Assembly (NCBI RefSeq): GCF_001940225.2
Contig: NZ_CP135164.1
Location: 2,852,001 to 2,916,000, forward strand
DNA from: Roseburia sp. 499
Lineage (GTDB): Bacteria; Bacillota; Clostridia; Lachnospirales; Lachnospiraceae
Direction: 5' to 3'
Length of the DNA: 64,000 nt
The translations under genes were made by a program, and so were the position numbers. Numbering within the stretch: position 1 is the first letter of the stretch; each line of letters opens with the position of its first letter. The notes below the pieces were generated by a model. It was given only the letters and a program-made list of their open reading frames with translations. It was not told the origin of the DNA and made no database searches. Positions 16,345 to 25,345 of this stretch are shown piece by piece.

Positions 16345-17553
16345 TTAATTAGGATTAGACTCAAGTCCTGAGCCCAAAACATCTCTTATTGGATCTGATG
16401 GATTCTTTCTATAGAAATCTTTAGTATTACCAACCACCTCGTAAGAATTTAATCCACTCTCAAACATCTCCCCTATCTGCTTCACCTCAGTATCATCCAG
16501 CAATACTTCCCTGCTAAATCCCTCTCCCTCAAACAACAACTTATTCCCCTTGCAGCTTACCGCTATTCCAGCTGCAAGACTAAGCATTATCGTAATCGGT
16601 ATCGGCCAGTCAAAGGCCTCTCCTATCGCACTAACCCCACATGCCGCTGTATTTCCCGCAAATTCTATCGCTACGGTTTTTCCCAATACCTGCAATGCTT
16701 TCTTCAATTCCATTTCCGAACACTTAGTTGCAGCCACCGCTCCACCTAAGGTCACCAAGTCCACGATTGCAAATACTACCTTAAGACCTCGTTCTAAATC
16801 ACTTAAGTCTTCTCCGGTAATCAAATCTTCTCCGGTGCATGCCTCGATAATGGGTTTAATAATTGTGATATCCAGTACGGACGAAACGAAGCTCAGAAAA
16901 GGCTTATCCATGGTATGGTTGAACTCTCCCTGATGCGCAAAGTGTTCCAGATACTCTTCATAACTTGTTATCTCAGTTTCCTTGAACATCTCTGCCGCAT
17001 TCATGGCCTCATACTGTCCTTCAAATATCCGTGCAAAGTCCTCCACGCATCCACTGGTGGAAACAATCCATCCGGAGCTATTTGGTAAATGTGCTGTTTC
17101 TGTATTGGTTCCCAGAAAATCAACAAACGTGAATCTTGTCTTGTTCTCGCTTCCCTTATACTCTCCCAAATAAGGGTCATAGTAACTTTCTGTAATTCCT
17201 ATCTGATTATTTTCTCCGGCATCAACCCAAAAATCCTCCAGTTTAATCCGGCTGATGGTTTCCGTAGCATGCTGATTGAACGCCTTATATAACGGTTCAT
17301 CCAAATAATAATTCACGAAATCCGGGAGCATTGGGACATACTCCCATAACACTCTTTTATCCTCCAACAGTCCTTCCAGTTCTGTTCTCTTTGATATAAA
17401 TCCGGTTCCCAGTCCAACTTCCTGAAGGATTGCATCGCACTCCTGCAGGATACCGTCAATCTCCAGCAAACGCTCTCCACAGCTCATCCACTCTACCGTA
17501 GAATTACATTTCGCTTCCCATGAATCACTGACCTTCTTCACTTCTGTATTCAT
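16345..17553 (-). CDS. Polymorphic toxin N-terminal and pre-toxin region (T7SS/LXG-type), truncated by TAA
   Basis: About 402 residues from the ATG at 17553, which overlaps the previous stop (ATGA) and has AGGAGGGGAG upstream. The N-terminal 80 residues are helical, the middle is a mixed domain (IGITESYYDPYLGEYKG, then FVDFLGTNTETAHLPNSSG), and the region from FVSSVLDITIIKPIIEACTG through ERGLKVVFAIVDLVTLGGA to ITIMLSLAAGIAVSC is the hydrophobic pre-toxin module seen before C-terminal tips of secreted toxins. The frame ends at TAA 16345 just before the metallopeptidase tip. Upstream small helical genes suggest export through a type VII-like system; no secretion ATPase is in the window. Confidence 0.7.
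   Translation of the reverse strand: MNTEVKKVSDSWEAKCNSTVEWMSCGERLLEIDGILQECDAILQEVGLGTGFISKRTELEGLLEDKRVLWEYVPMLPDFVNYYLDEPLYKAFNQHATETISRIKLEDFWVDAGENNQIGITESYYDPYLGEYKGSENKTRFTFVDFLGTNTETAHLPNSSGWIVSTSGCVEDFARIFEGQYEAMNAAEMFKETEITSYEEYLEHFAHQGEFNHTMDKPFLSFVSSVLDITIIKPIIEACTGEDLITGEDLSDLERGLKVVFAIVDLVTLGGAVAATKCSEMELKKALQVLGKTVAIEFAGNTAACGVSAIGEAFDWPIPITIMLSLAAGIAVSCKGNKLLFEGEGFSREVLLDDTEVKQIGEMFESGLNSYEVVGNTKDFYRKNPSDPIRDVLGSGLESNPN
16459..16686 (-). repeat. Pre-toxin homology region, full-gene copy
   Basis: This is the counterpart of 15297-15524, encoding the same IEFAGNTAACGVSAIGE and MLSLAAGIAVSCKG region. Only scattered differences were seen. Confidence 0.85.
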
Positions 17554-17867
17554 GCGTTCTGCTCCCCTCCTATCTGTCCAATGATCCAATCCACCAATTG
17601 TTCTTCATTATAGTACATGGTCCGGTATGCATTAGATATATAGGAAGCTGCCGCCTGATATAAGAATATCATTCTTTGCAAGTGACTTTCAAGGGAATTA
17701 AAAAATAATTTTACTTCTTCCTCTGCCATTCCCTGATAGCCTCCCTCCGAAAGATTCGTAACACACCTCACCGCATATGTATATGCTTCCTGAAGCTCTG
17801 CTCCTATGTTTCCAAGTTCTGCAATATAATCAAGAACCTCTTCCCCTATTTTAATCTCGTCTGCCAT
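17550..17867 (-). CDS. Small helical T7SS-associated protein (WXG100/Lap-like)
   Basis: 105 residues, entirely helical by appearance, no signal peptide (MADEIKIGEEVLDYIAELGN). It overlaps the toxin start by 4 bp, implying translational coupling. In LXG-type toxin operons two or three such small proteins precede the toxin and act as targeting partners that form a complex with its N terminus. The canonical W-x-G turn is replaced by EGGYQGM. Function is inferred from position and fold. Confidence 0.6.
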   Translation of the reverse strand: MADEIKIGEEVLDYIAELGNIGAELQEAYTYAVRCVTNLSEGGYQGMAEEEVKLFFNSLESHLQRMIFLYQAAASYISNAYRTMYYNEEQLVDWIIGQIGGEQNA

Positions 17868-17880
17868 ACTTTCCCTCCTG

Positions 17881-18210
17881 CTAAATCTTTTCTATATTTC
17901 GATATTCCGGAAAATCTGCATAAAAGTTATCTACATTGGTTTCCAACTCCTTGAGAGCATCCTCTGCCTCTTTTAACGGATTCTCTCGTTTTTTTCCACA
18001 TTTGTCTGTAAAACACTTGTGGTATTCCTGCATCAATTTCAAATAAACCAGAAAGGTATCTCGTTCCTTCCCTTTCCATTCTTCCTGCGTCTCAATACGT
18101 TCCGCCAGTTGCTCTACCCGGCTGTAAGAAGACTTCATCCTCTCCTTTACCCCTTGCAAATCTGCCAACAAGCGATTCATATCTTCTCCCGATAACTTAA
18201 AATTTCCCAT
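17881..18210 (-). CDS. WXG100-family-like protein
   Basis: 109 residues, helix-turn-helix hairpin architecture with the W-x-G motif in EEWKGKERDTF near the middle, as in ESAT-6/WXG100 proteins. It has no signal peptide and would be exported with, or chaperone, the neighbouring toxin through a type VII-like secretion system. It lies 13 bp upstream of the next small helical gene and directly after the 88-residue coiled-coil gene, forming a compact four-gene operon. The C terminus is acidic. Confidence 0.65.
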   Translation of the reverse strand: MGNFKLSGEDMNRLLADLQGVKERMKSSYSRVEQLAERIETQEEWKGKERDTFLVYLKLMQEYHKCFTDKCGKKRENPLKEAEDALKELETNVDNFYADFPEYRNIEKI

Positions 18211-18211
18211 T

Positions 18212-18478
18212 CTACCTTACACTTCCTCCGCCATGATTTTGTCTAAGATTCTCCCGTTCCCTTCTGCGCGCTTCTTCCTGCCGTCTTTGGCGCTCTAACT
18301 CATCGTAATATTGTTCCTCATAAACTTTCATTTCACGGTCTTCCCGTTCCACTTCTCCTGCCCAATATTCATACTGGCTCTGCGCCTCCTGACACTTAGA
18401 CTTTACATAGGAAACACCTATTGTATAATGTTGCTCAATCGCCTTCACTGCTACACGATTTTGTTCCTCCTTTTCCAT
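18212..18478 (-). CDS. Coiled-coil partner protein of the toxin operon
   Basis: 88 residues from the ATG at 18478. It is highly charged and predicted coiled coil (QCEAQSQYEYWAGE-like helix, then ELERQRRQEEARRRERENL), ending in a glycine-rich tail. It is the first gene of the toxin operon. An IS end abuts the start codon: 18481 is the first base of the IS inverted repeat, so codons upstream of this ATG in the same frame belong to the IS. The GAGAG of the IS end (in GATTCCGAGAGATTATT) lies about 8 bp before the ATG and may now act as ribosome binding site. The native promoter has been displaced. Confidence 0.6.
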   Translation of the reverse strand: MEKEEQNRVAVKAIEQHYTIGVSYVKSKCQEAQSQYEYWAGEVEREDREMKVYEEQYYDELERQRRQEEARRRERENLRQNHGGGSVR

Positions 18479-18480
18479 AT

Positions 18481-20280
18481 AATAATCTCTCGGAATCTTT
18501 AAGCCAGTAAATATAAGGCTTTTAGATTCCTTTTTTATTAAAATCCCCCACTTTTTTATCAAAAACACTTGACAAATCCATCGAAAAATGCGGCGCTTCG
18601 CGCCCTTATTTATAAGACATATTTTTCGATTGGAGGCGATTTTATTTGTTACCTGTTAACTGTGGCAGTCATTCCGACTACCAAAACTTTGTTGTCAAAA
18701 ATTTACGTAAATATTATCCTAACCCTGATTCCATTGCCCGCTCTACGTGGGATATCATTGATCGTTTTTGGAATCTCGATCTTTCCTACACGGATAAAAG
18801 ACTAAAAAGCAGATACTCTGTCTTTGGACCTAAACCAAGGACTCCTTCCTGCATGCACCGTTCCTACCTGCTGTCTTTGGATTTTAAAGTTACTTCCCTC
18901 ACTGAGTGGGCTGCACAACTAAAAATCAATCCACTTTTTGCCATTCTCAGCGGTTTTGAATTCGGTAACACTCCCGGAGTTGGTACTTTTTATGATTTCC
19001 TTAATCGTCTTTGGGATTCTGATGAAGACAACATGACTCCTCATATACATCCCATTAAGGCCACTGTTAAAAAGCCTTCTACAAAAGGTGCTAAAGCTAA
19101 ATCTGTTGAAAAGGTATCTGTTGAGCAGCTCTTACAGAAACTGGAAGACACTTCTTTCTCCATTTCTGAACAGCCTTATGGCTCTCTGTTTGACCTTTAT
19201 AATCAGGAATTCCTACAACAGTCTGTTTCTAAAGGGCTTATTAATCCCAATGCACTGGCTCTCGCCGGCGATGGTACTCCTTTTGTTACTTCTGCAAGAG
19301 AACGAAAGCATCGTGTTTGTGATTGTGCCTCTAAAGGTATCAATGACTGTTCCTGTGACCGCTACTTTTCCCAACCTGATTGTGACATCGGATGGGATTC
19401 ATCCCGTTCCTGTTTTTATCATGGATACGATTTATATATGCTGACTGCTTCTGATTCAGAAAGCGACCTTCCTGTTTTCCCTTTGCTGAATCCTGCCTCA
19501 AGACATGATTCCCACGGCTTTCTGCATACCTTTTTCAGAATGAAAAGCTTTTTACCTGAATTTAAAATATCCAAGCTGCTTCTTGATTCCGCACATGATG
19601 CCATGCCTGTTTATAAATACTGTAAACGAAAAGGTATTACTCCTTTTATTGACCTGAATGAAAAACGGGGCATTAAAGTCAAATATAAAAATGACTTTAC
19701 CATTGGCAAGGATGGTGTTCCTGTATGCAAAGAAGGTCGTCGAATGAATCATGATGGTTCAGAACCTGCTAAAAACAGAATAAAATACCGCTGTCCTCTC
19801 GCAAGCAGAAAATACGGCTGCTCATGCGAGCATCCCTGCTCTGATTCCAGGTATGGAAGAACAGTTCACCTTGCCACAAAGGACAATCCACGATTAATCA
19901 ACATACCGCCGCGTGACAGTGACGAATGGAAAACGGAATTTAATGCAAGAACTTCTGCAGAACGTTCCAATAAACGTGAGAAATATGATTTTCTATTAGA
20001 AAACGGCAGACACCGCTCTAGTAAGATGTGGTACTGCCGCCTCTATAACATCATGATGCTGCAACATCTTGATGCATGGGATTTGCCCTATGAATCCACC
20101 CTACAAAAGTTGATTTTAGAAGTGGCATAATCCTATGATTATTATACACCTTTTTTAAGACATAGCGACAGTTATGTCTGTTTCTCATGCTTATTTTTAT
20201 TCATTTCGGATAATATTCACTTTTCAATGTTCTTTACCAGCTGTGCTGGATATAATCACTCAGAATTCCGAGAGATTATT
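18481..20280 (+). mobile_element. IS element with DDE transposase, copy 1
   Basis: It is bounded by AATAATCTCTCGGAATC at 18481 and its inverted form AATTCCGAGAGATTATT ending at 20280. The 5' leader contains a hairpin (GGCGC-TTC-GCGCC) inside a second pairing (ATCGAAAAAT with ATTTTTCGAT) just before the ribosome binding site. The 3' flank has AGACATA/TATGTCT and CCAGC/GCTGG stems. It directly abuts copy 2. Confidence 0.8.
18646..20130 (+). CDS. DDE transposase, IS copy 1
   Basis: 494 residues. The product matches copy 2 over its length and has the features of an IS4/IS1182-type DDE enzyme: Asp in LALAGDGTP, Asp in LLLDSAHDA, and the C-terminal RTSAERSNKREKYD block with the catalytic Glu, plus a cysteine-rich insertion (CDCASKGINDCSCDRYFSQPDC and CGCSCEHPC-like segments) likely binding zinc. 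It starts at TTG behind GGAGGCGATTTTA, where copy 2 has ATG, which may lower expression. The frame is otherwise open. The exact IS family needs a database comparison. Confidence 0.85.
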   Translation: MLPVNCGSHSDYQNFVVKNLRKYYPNPDSIARSTWDIIDRFWNLDLSYTDKRLKSRYSVFGPKPRTPSCMHRSYLLSLDFKVTSLTEWAAQLKINPLFAILSGFEFGNTPGVGTFYDFLNRLWDSDEDNMTPHIHPIKATVKKPSTKGAKAKSVEKVSVEQLLQKLEDTSFSISEQPYGSLFDLYNQEFLQQSVSKGLINPNALALAGDGTPFVTSARERKHRVCDCASKGINDCSCDRYFSQPDCDIGWDSSRSCFYHGYDLYMLTASDSESDLPVFPLLNPASRHDSHGFLHTFFRMKSFLPEFKISKLLLDSAHDAMPVYKYCKRKGITPFIDLNEKRGIKVKYKNDFTIGKDGVPVCKEGRRMNHDGSEPAKNRIKYRCPLASRKYGCSCEHPCSDSRYGRTVHLATKDNPRLINIPPRDSDEWKTEFNARTSAERSNKREKYDFLLENGRHRSSKMWYCRLYNIMMLQHLDAWDLPYESTLQKLILEVA

Positions 20281-20282
20281 AT

Positions 20283-22079
20283 AATAATCTCTCGGAATCT
20301 TTAAGCCAGTAAATATAAGGCTTTCAGATTCCTTTTTTTATAAAATCCCCCACTTTTTTGTCAAAAACACTTGACAATCGCATCAAAAAATGCGGCGCTT
20401 CGCGCCTATTGATTAATAAGAACCGTCGTTTGCGGCGGCAATCATTTTTCGATATGGAGGCGATTTTTATGTTACCTGTTAACTGTGGCAGTCATACTGA
20501 CTACCAAAACTTTGTTGTTACTAATCTTCGTAAATATTATCCTAACCCTGATGTTCTTGCTCGTTCAACTTGGGATATCATTGAACGTTTCTGGAACCTT
20601 GATTTATCTGAAACCGATGTTATTCTGGCTGATAAATATTCCAAATTCGGACCTGCTCCAAGAACTCCATCCTGCATGCAGCGTTCCTATCTTTTATCCA
20701 TCGATTTTAAAGTTACTTCCTTAACAGAATGGGCTGCTCAGCTTAAAATCAATCCTCTTTATGCCATTCTTAGCGGATTTGAAGTAAGCAACACTCCTGG
20801 TGTTGGAACTTTTTATGATTTCATTAACCGTTGTCTGTGGGACTCCGATGATAGTCATATGTCTTCTCATATCCATCCCCTTAAGACAAAGGTTAAAAAA
20901 CCTAAATCTAAAGGAACAAAAGCGGATTCTGTAGAAAAAGTTACCGTTGCTGAACTCCTTCCCGAGTTAGAAAACACGGAGTTTCATCTGGATGATCAGC
21001 CTTATGCTTCTCTGTTTAAAATCTATAAAAAAGAATTCCTTGATAGTTCTGTCGATAAAGGACTTATTCATAAAAATGCTTTAGCACTTGCCGGAGATGG
21101 AACTCCTGTTGTCACTTCACACAGAGAACGTAAGCATCGTGTCTGCAAATGTGACCGTTACTTTTCCCAGCCCGACTGCGATATCGGATGGGATTCATCT
21201 CGTGATTGTTTTTATCATGGGTATGACTTATACATGCTTGTCGACGCTGAAAGCGACTTGCCTGTATTTCCTCACTATTCCTGTGCCTCCAAGCATGATT
21301 CACATGGATTTTTACATGCTTTTTTCAGAATGAAATCATTCCTGCCAGACTATAAAATCTCAAAGGTACTATTAGATTCTGCCCATGATGCCATGCCTTA
21401 TTATCAATACTTTCAGCGTGAAAATATCACGCCTTTTATCGATCTTAACGGCAAAGGTGGCAGACCACCTGTCTATAAAAACGACTTTACCATTGATAAG
21501 GATGGTGTACCAATCTGTCCATGTGGTTTTCGTATGCGCCGTGATGGTATTGAAATTTCAAAAGGCAGAATGAAATTCAAGTGTCCAAAAATCAGCAGGA
21601 AAAATGGTTGTATTTCCTGCACCTGCGATAATCCGTGCTCTGATGCCAAATATGGGCGTACCGTTCATTTGGTAATGAATGATAACCCAAGATTATTTAA
21701 TAATCCACCAAGAAGCAGCAATGAATGGAAGCTGGAGTATAACGCAAGAACATCTGCGGAACGTTCAAATAAACGTGAGAAATTAGACTTTAAATTAGAA
21801 GACGGCAGACACCGCTCAACAAAGATGTGGTACTGCCGACTCTATCACATCCTGATGCTACAACATCTGGATGCATGGGATTTGCCATTTGAATCTACCC
21901 TCAGAAAGTTGATTTTGAATGCAGCATAATCCTATTGTCTATAATACCACTTTTTGAAACATAGTGAAAGCTATGTTTATTTCTCGTGCGATTTTTTCGT
22001 TCCACATATAATATTTACTTTTCAAAGTACAATGCCGGGTTTCCGCCGGCATGAACACTCAGGATTCCGAGAGTTCATT
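20283..22079 (+). mobile_element. IS element with DDE transposase, copy 2
   Basis: The left end AATAATCTCTCGGAATC begins within 2-3 bp of the right end of copy 1 and the right end is GGATTCCGAGAGTTCATT at 22062-22079. It has the same orientation as copy 1 but clearly diverged sequence. Its 3' flank has AACATAG/CTATGTT and ATGCCGG/CCGGCAT stems, and its leader carries an extra GTCGTTTGCGGCGGC stretch. Confidence 0.8.
20469..21929 (+). CDS. DDE transposase, IS copy 2
   Basis: 486 residues from the ATG at 20469 behind TGGAGGCGATTTTT; an in-frame ATG at 20358 lies within the IS terminal region and is rejected. It is the homologue of copy 1 with conserved LALAGDGTP, VLLDSAHDA and RTSAERSNKREKLD motifs. 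It lacks the CASKGINDCS insertion of copy 1 (CKCDRYFSQPDC is direct). It appears intact and possibly active. The two copies differ throughout, so they are related elements, not a recent duplication. Confidence 0.85.
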   Translation: MLPVNCGSHTDYQNFVVTNLRKYYPNPDVLARSTWDIIERFWNLDLSETDVILADKYSKFGPAPRTPSCMQRSYLLSIDFKVTSLTEWAAQLKINPLYAILSGFEVSNTPGVGTFYDFINRCLWDSDDSHMSSHIHPLKTKVKKPKSKGTKADSVEKVTVAELLPELENTEFHLDDQPYASLFKIYKKEFLDSSVDKGLIHKNALALAGDGTPVVTSHRERKHRVCKCDRYFSQPDCDIGWDSSRDCFYHGYDLYMLVDAESDLPVFPHYSCASKHDSHGFLHAFFRMKSFLPDYKISKVLLDSAHDAMPYYQYFQRENITPFIDLNGKGGRPPVYKNDFTIDKDGVPICPCGFRMRRDGIEISKGRMKFKCPKISRKNGCISCTCDNPCSDAKYGRTVHLVMNDNPRLFNNPPRSSNEWKLEYNARTSAERSNKREKLDFKLEDGRHRSTKMWYCRLYHILMLQHLDAWDLPFESTLRKLILNAA

Positions 22080-22277
22080 AAATTTATATAGCACCACTTT
22101 TCGCAGATTAGTTTTATTCAATTTTCTTCGTTTCGGATATTTTACTGAATTAGCAGCTTATCGAATGACAAGCTATGATTATAAATCCCCTAATTCCCCC
22201 TTATCCTTACTTATCCCTCTAAATCTGAAATTTATTGTAATGTTTTTTACATATATTGTCAATGAGAAATTATACCT

Positions 22278-22310
22278 AAAAACAGTGGTCGATAACACTA
22301 TCGACCACTG
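22278..22310 (-). terminator. Rho-independent terminator after spoVG
   Basis: CAGTGGTCGATA (22283-22294) and TATCGACCACTG (22299-22310) form a perfect 12-bp stem around a 4-nt loop, followed on the minus strand by TTTTT. Between the IS end at 22079 and this hairpin I see no convincing gene. Confidence 0.9.
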
Positions 22311-22370
22311 CCTGATAAACCCTCATAGTACTTAATACCTTCTTAAATACTAAAAATCCTTCTCAAAACC

Positions 22371-22643
22371 CTATTCTGCTTCTCCTGCGGCAATTTCAGC
22401 CTGATATTTCTCCAGAATAATCCGCTGAATCCGTTCTCTTGTCTGTGAATTAATTGGATGTGCAATGTCACGGTATTCCCCATCCGCTGCCTTACGGCTT
22501 GGCATTGCAATAAACAATCCCTTCTCTCCTTCAATTACCTTGATGTCATGAACAACAAATTCCTCATCGAGTGTAATTGAAACAACTGCTCTCATTTTAC
22601 CTTCTTTTTCTACTTTTCTAATTCTCACGTCCGTAATTTGCAT
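22371..22643 (-). CDS. spoVG: Septation/sporulation regulator SpoVG
   Basis: 90 residues, the normal size, beginning [11 protein letters not shown] with the conserved [21 protein letters not shown] block. SpoVG is a small DNA/RNA-binding protein influencing sporulation cortex formation, septation and surface polysaccharides. It lies downstream of glgC-glgD in the same direction with a 57-bp gap and ends at its own terminator. Its presence supports a spore-forming Firmicute. Confidence 0.96.
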   Translation of the reverse strand: MQITDVRIRKVEKEGKMRAVVSITLDEEFVVHDIKVIEGEKGLFIAMPSRKAADGEYRDIAHPINSQTRERIQRIILEKYQAEIAAGEAE

Positions 22644-22700
22644 AATTGCTGCCCCTTTCTATATGTCTTTGCTACATTGTTGGTTCCACCCTAAACCACC

Positions 22701-23816
22701 CTAGAGTACATACCTGTCATTATTTTCACATACTACTTTAATTCCATCACCACCACTGAAATATGTATTGGCCCGCAAGGTATCACGGCTCTCTACAATA
22801 CAATTCTCAATATGTGTGTTATCTCCTATATACACATCATTTAAAATGATGGAATTTTTAATCACGCAATTTTTACCCACAAATACCTTCTTAAATAAAA
22901 TGGAATTTTCCACTTTGCTATTGATAATACAACCACTAGCTATCAAACTGTTACGTACTTCTGACCCCACATTATATTTTGCCGGTGGAAGATCCTCTAT
23001 CTTAGAATAAATCCTTGGCTCTTCTCGGAAATAAGCACGCACTTCCGGTCTTAGAAAATCCATATTTGTTTTGTAATAAGACTCTACTGTTGCAATGTTG
23101 CTCCAATAGGAATCTAATTTGTAACCATAAATACGTTTCATATTCTTATAGCGGATTAAAATATCTGTTACAAAATTAAAACGATTTTCCTGTGCACAAC
23201 GCTCCAACATTTCAATCAGCTGTCTTCTCCTTAACACGTAAATTCCTGCTGATATCGTATTGGATTGTGCTACCATCGGTTTTTCTTCAAACTCTATAAT
23301 TCTGGAATCTTCGTTCATCCGCACCACCCCGAAGCGGCTAACGTCTTCTTCCTTTGGCATTTCCTTGCAAACCACCGTAATATCTGCCTTCTTTGAAATG
23401 TGATATTCCAAAAGTTCATTATAATCCAGCTTGTAAACACAATCTGCATCCGCGATGATTACATACGGTTCATGACTTCTTTTCAAAAAATCGATATTAC
23501 GATACATGGCATCTGCCGTTCCTCGATACCACCAACTGTTATCTGAAGTAACCGTAGGGTTGAATACATACAATCCACCTTGTTTTCTACCAAAATCCCA
23601 CCATTTTGAAGAACTCAAATGTTCATTCAAACTTCTGGCATTATACTGTGTCAATACTGCTACCTTCTGAATATGTGAATTGCTCATATTGCTAAGTGTA
23701 AAATCAATGCTTCGAAAGCTTCCTGCAACCGGCATCGCCGCTATGGCACGCTTGTTGGTCAGTTGCTGCATCTTGCTGCTGTTTCCTCCTGCTAAAATAA
23801 TCCCTAATGCTTTCAT
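22701..23816 (-). CDS. glgD: Glucose-1-phosphate adenylyltransferase subunit GlgD
   Basis: 371 residues, nucleotidyltransferase fold ([26 protein letters not shown]) plus a C-terminal left-handed beta helix ([19 protein letters not shown]). GlgD is the non-catalytic or regulatory partner of GlgC in Firmicutes. The glycine-rich loop is degenerate (GGNSSKM instead of GGQGSRL), as expected for GlgD. Its ATG overlaps the glgC stop by 4 bp, so the subunits are translationally coupled and probably form a heterotetramer making ADP-glucose for glycogen. Confidence 0.95.
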   Translation of the reverse strand: MKALGIILAGGNSSKMQQLTNKRAIAAMPVAGSFRSIDFTLSNMSNSHIQKVAVLTQYNARSLNEHLSSSKWWDFGRKQGGLYVFNPTVTSDNSWWYRGTADAMYRNIDFLKRSHEPYVIIADADCVYKLDYNELLEYHISKKADITVVCKEMPKEEDVSRFGVVRMNEDSRIIEFEEKPMVAQSNTISAGIYVLRRRQLIEMLERCAQENRFNFVTDILIRYKNMKRIYGYKLDSYWSNIATVESYYKTNMDFLRPEVRAYFREEPRIYSKIEDLPPAKYNVGSEVRNSLIASGCIINSKVENSILFKKVFVGKNCVIKNSIILNDVYIGDNTHIENCIVESRDTLRANTYFSGGDGIKVVCENNDRYVL

Positions 23817-25087
23817 CTTCCGTCACCTGCCTTAATAATGGATTCTCCGCCTTCTAATATTCCGTTTGGATAATCCTCTTTTTCTGTCTCGCCAAAAATA
23901 GCTGTATTCTTTCCAACCTTTACCCCAGGTGGTATCACCGACTTCTCACCTACCGCCACTAATCCGAAGGAATATACACTTTTCTTTAATTTGTTCTCAA
24001 CTTCTTCTCCAATTCCCAATTCTACATTTTTTCCAATCTCACAACTTTCTGCAATAATGGATTTATTAATAATAGTATTTTCACCTATCACCGAATCTCT
24101 CATAATGATAGAATCATGTACCACACAACCTGCCCCAATTTTAACACCCGGACCTATCACAGATCCATATACCTTGCCATAAATCTCACAACCATCTCCA
24201 ATAATACACCGCTCTGTTACCGCATCCTGCGCAATGTACTGTGGTTCAATCACGTCTCCTTTGGTGTATATCCGCCAGTATTCCTCGTACAGATTGAACT
24301 CCGGTATGAGATCAATCAATTCCATATTGGCCTCCCAATAAGAACCAAGCGTTCCTACATCCTTCCAATATCCATTGTACTCATACGCAAACAAACGCTG
24401 ACCTTTTTCATGGCAATATGGTATGATATGTTTTCCAAAATCACAATTACTCTGATCCGACATAGTAATCAAGGCTTCCTTCAATACACTCCAATTGAAA
24501 ATGTAAATCCCCATAGATGCCAAATTACTTCTTGGATTCTCCGGTTTTTCTTCAAACTCCTGAATCTTCTTATCCTCATCTGTAATCACAACCCCAAAAC
24601 GACTGGCTTCTTCCCACGGAACCGGTATTGTGGCGATGGTTACATCTGCTTTATTTTCCTTATGAAAATCCAGCATAACCTCATAATCCATTTTATAAAT
24701 GTGATCTCCTGAAAGAATCAACACATATTCCGGATCATAACTATCGATATAGTTTATGTTCTGATAAATTGCATTCGCTGTGCCCGAATACCATTCACTG
24801 TTGCCACTTCTTTCATACGGTGGCAATACAGTTACTCCGCCGTTGTTTCGGTCCAAGTCCCACGGAATTCCTATCCCAATATGACTGTTTAACCTTAACG
24901 GTTGATACTGTGTCAGAACCCCCACGGTATCAATCCCGGAGTTAATGCAGTTACTTAAAGGAAAATCAATGATGCGGTATTTCCCCCCAAAAGACACTGC
25001 TGGTTTTGCTACATTGGAAGTTAATACTCCAAGCCGGCTTCCCTGTCCGCCTGCTAAAAGCATGGCTATCATTTCTTTCTTTATCAT
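23813..25087 (-). CDS. glgC: Glucose-1-phosphate adenylyltransferase catalytic subunit GlgC
   Basis: 424 residues from the ATG at 25087 behind GAGAGGTGAGGG (a GTG 9 bp upstream is less likely). It makes ADP-glucose from ATP and glucose 1-phosphate, the committed step of bacterial glycogen synthesis. Motifs: [40 protein letters not shown] (metal/catalytic), [10 protein letters not shown], and the beta-helix C terminus. It is followed immediately by glgD. A -10-like TATAAT lies at 25131-25136 on the minus strand. Confidence 0.97.
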   Translation of the reverse strand: MIKKEMIAMLLAGGQGSRLGVLTSNVAKPAVSFGGKYRIIDFPLSNCINSGIDTVGVLTQYQPLRLNSHIGIGIPWDLDRNNGGVTVLPPYERSGNSEWYSGTANAIYQNINYIDSYDPEYVLILSGDHIYKMDYEVMLDFHKENKADVTIATIPVPWEEASRFGVVITDEDKKIQEFEEKPENPRSNLASMGIYIFNWSVLKEALITMSDQSNCDFGKHIIPYCHEKGQRLFAYEYNGYWKDVGTLGSYWEANMELIDLIPEFNLYEEYWRIYTKGDVIEPQYIAQDAVTERCIIGDGCEIYGKVYGSVIGPGVKIGAGCVVHDSIIMRDSVIGENTIINKSIIAESCEIGKNVELGIGEEVENKLKKSVYSFGLVAVGEKSVIPPGVKVGKNTAIFGETEKEDYPNGILEGGESIIKAGDGR

Positions 25088-25274
25088 GTCCCTCACCTCT
25101 CGTCAATAAATTCAGCTTGCCTGCATTAAAATTATAACATAAAGTAATCATTTCGTATACATATTTCACATATTTTTTGTCGATTTTTTTGCTTTTTTGT
25201 CATTTTATACAATTTTTTATTTTTTTATTGGACAGTATGTCAATTCATTTCTTCCTATTTTTGTGTATTTCAAT

Positions 25275-25303
25275 TTGCAAATTCTATCTGATTGTTATAA
25301 AAT
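25275..25303 (+). promoter_or_regulatory. Promoter of murC
   Basis: TTGCAA (25275-25280) and TAAAAT (25298-25303) are 17 bp apart, 43 bp upstream of the murC ATG. Confidence 0.6.
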
Positions 25304-25345
25304 GGGAATAATCATAAGAATTTTAGATTGGACAGGTAAAACGCT

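Noticed and set aside
14723..17553. Stop-codon recoding (readthrough or selenocysteine) in the toxin genes
   Set aside because: TAA and TGA are in different genes, no SECIS-like structure is evident, and one gene also has an indel and deletion. Decay is simpler.
22051..22335. 94-codon plus-strand frame between the IS and spoVG
   Set aside because: It starts in the IS terminal repeat and runs through the spoVG terminator; no ribosome binding site or protein-like pattern.
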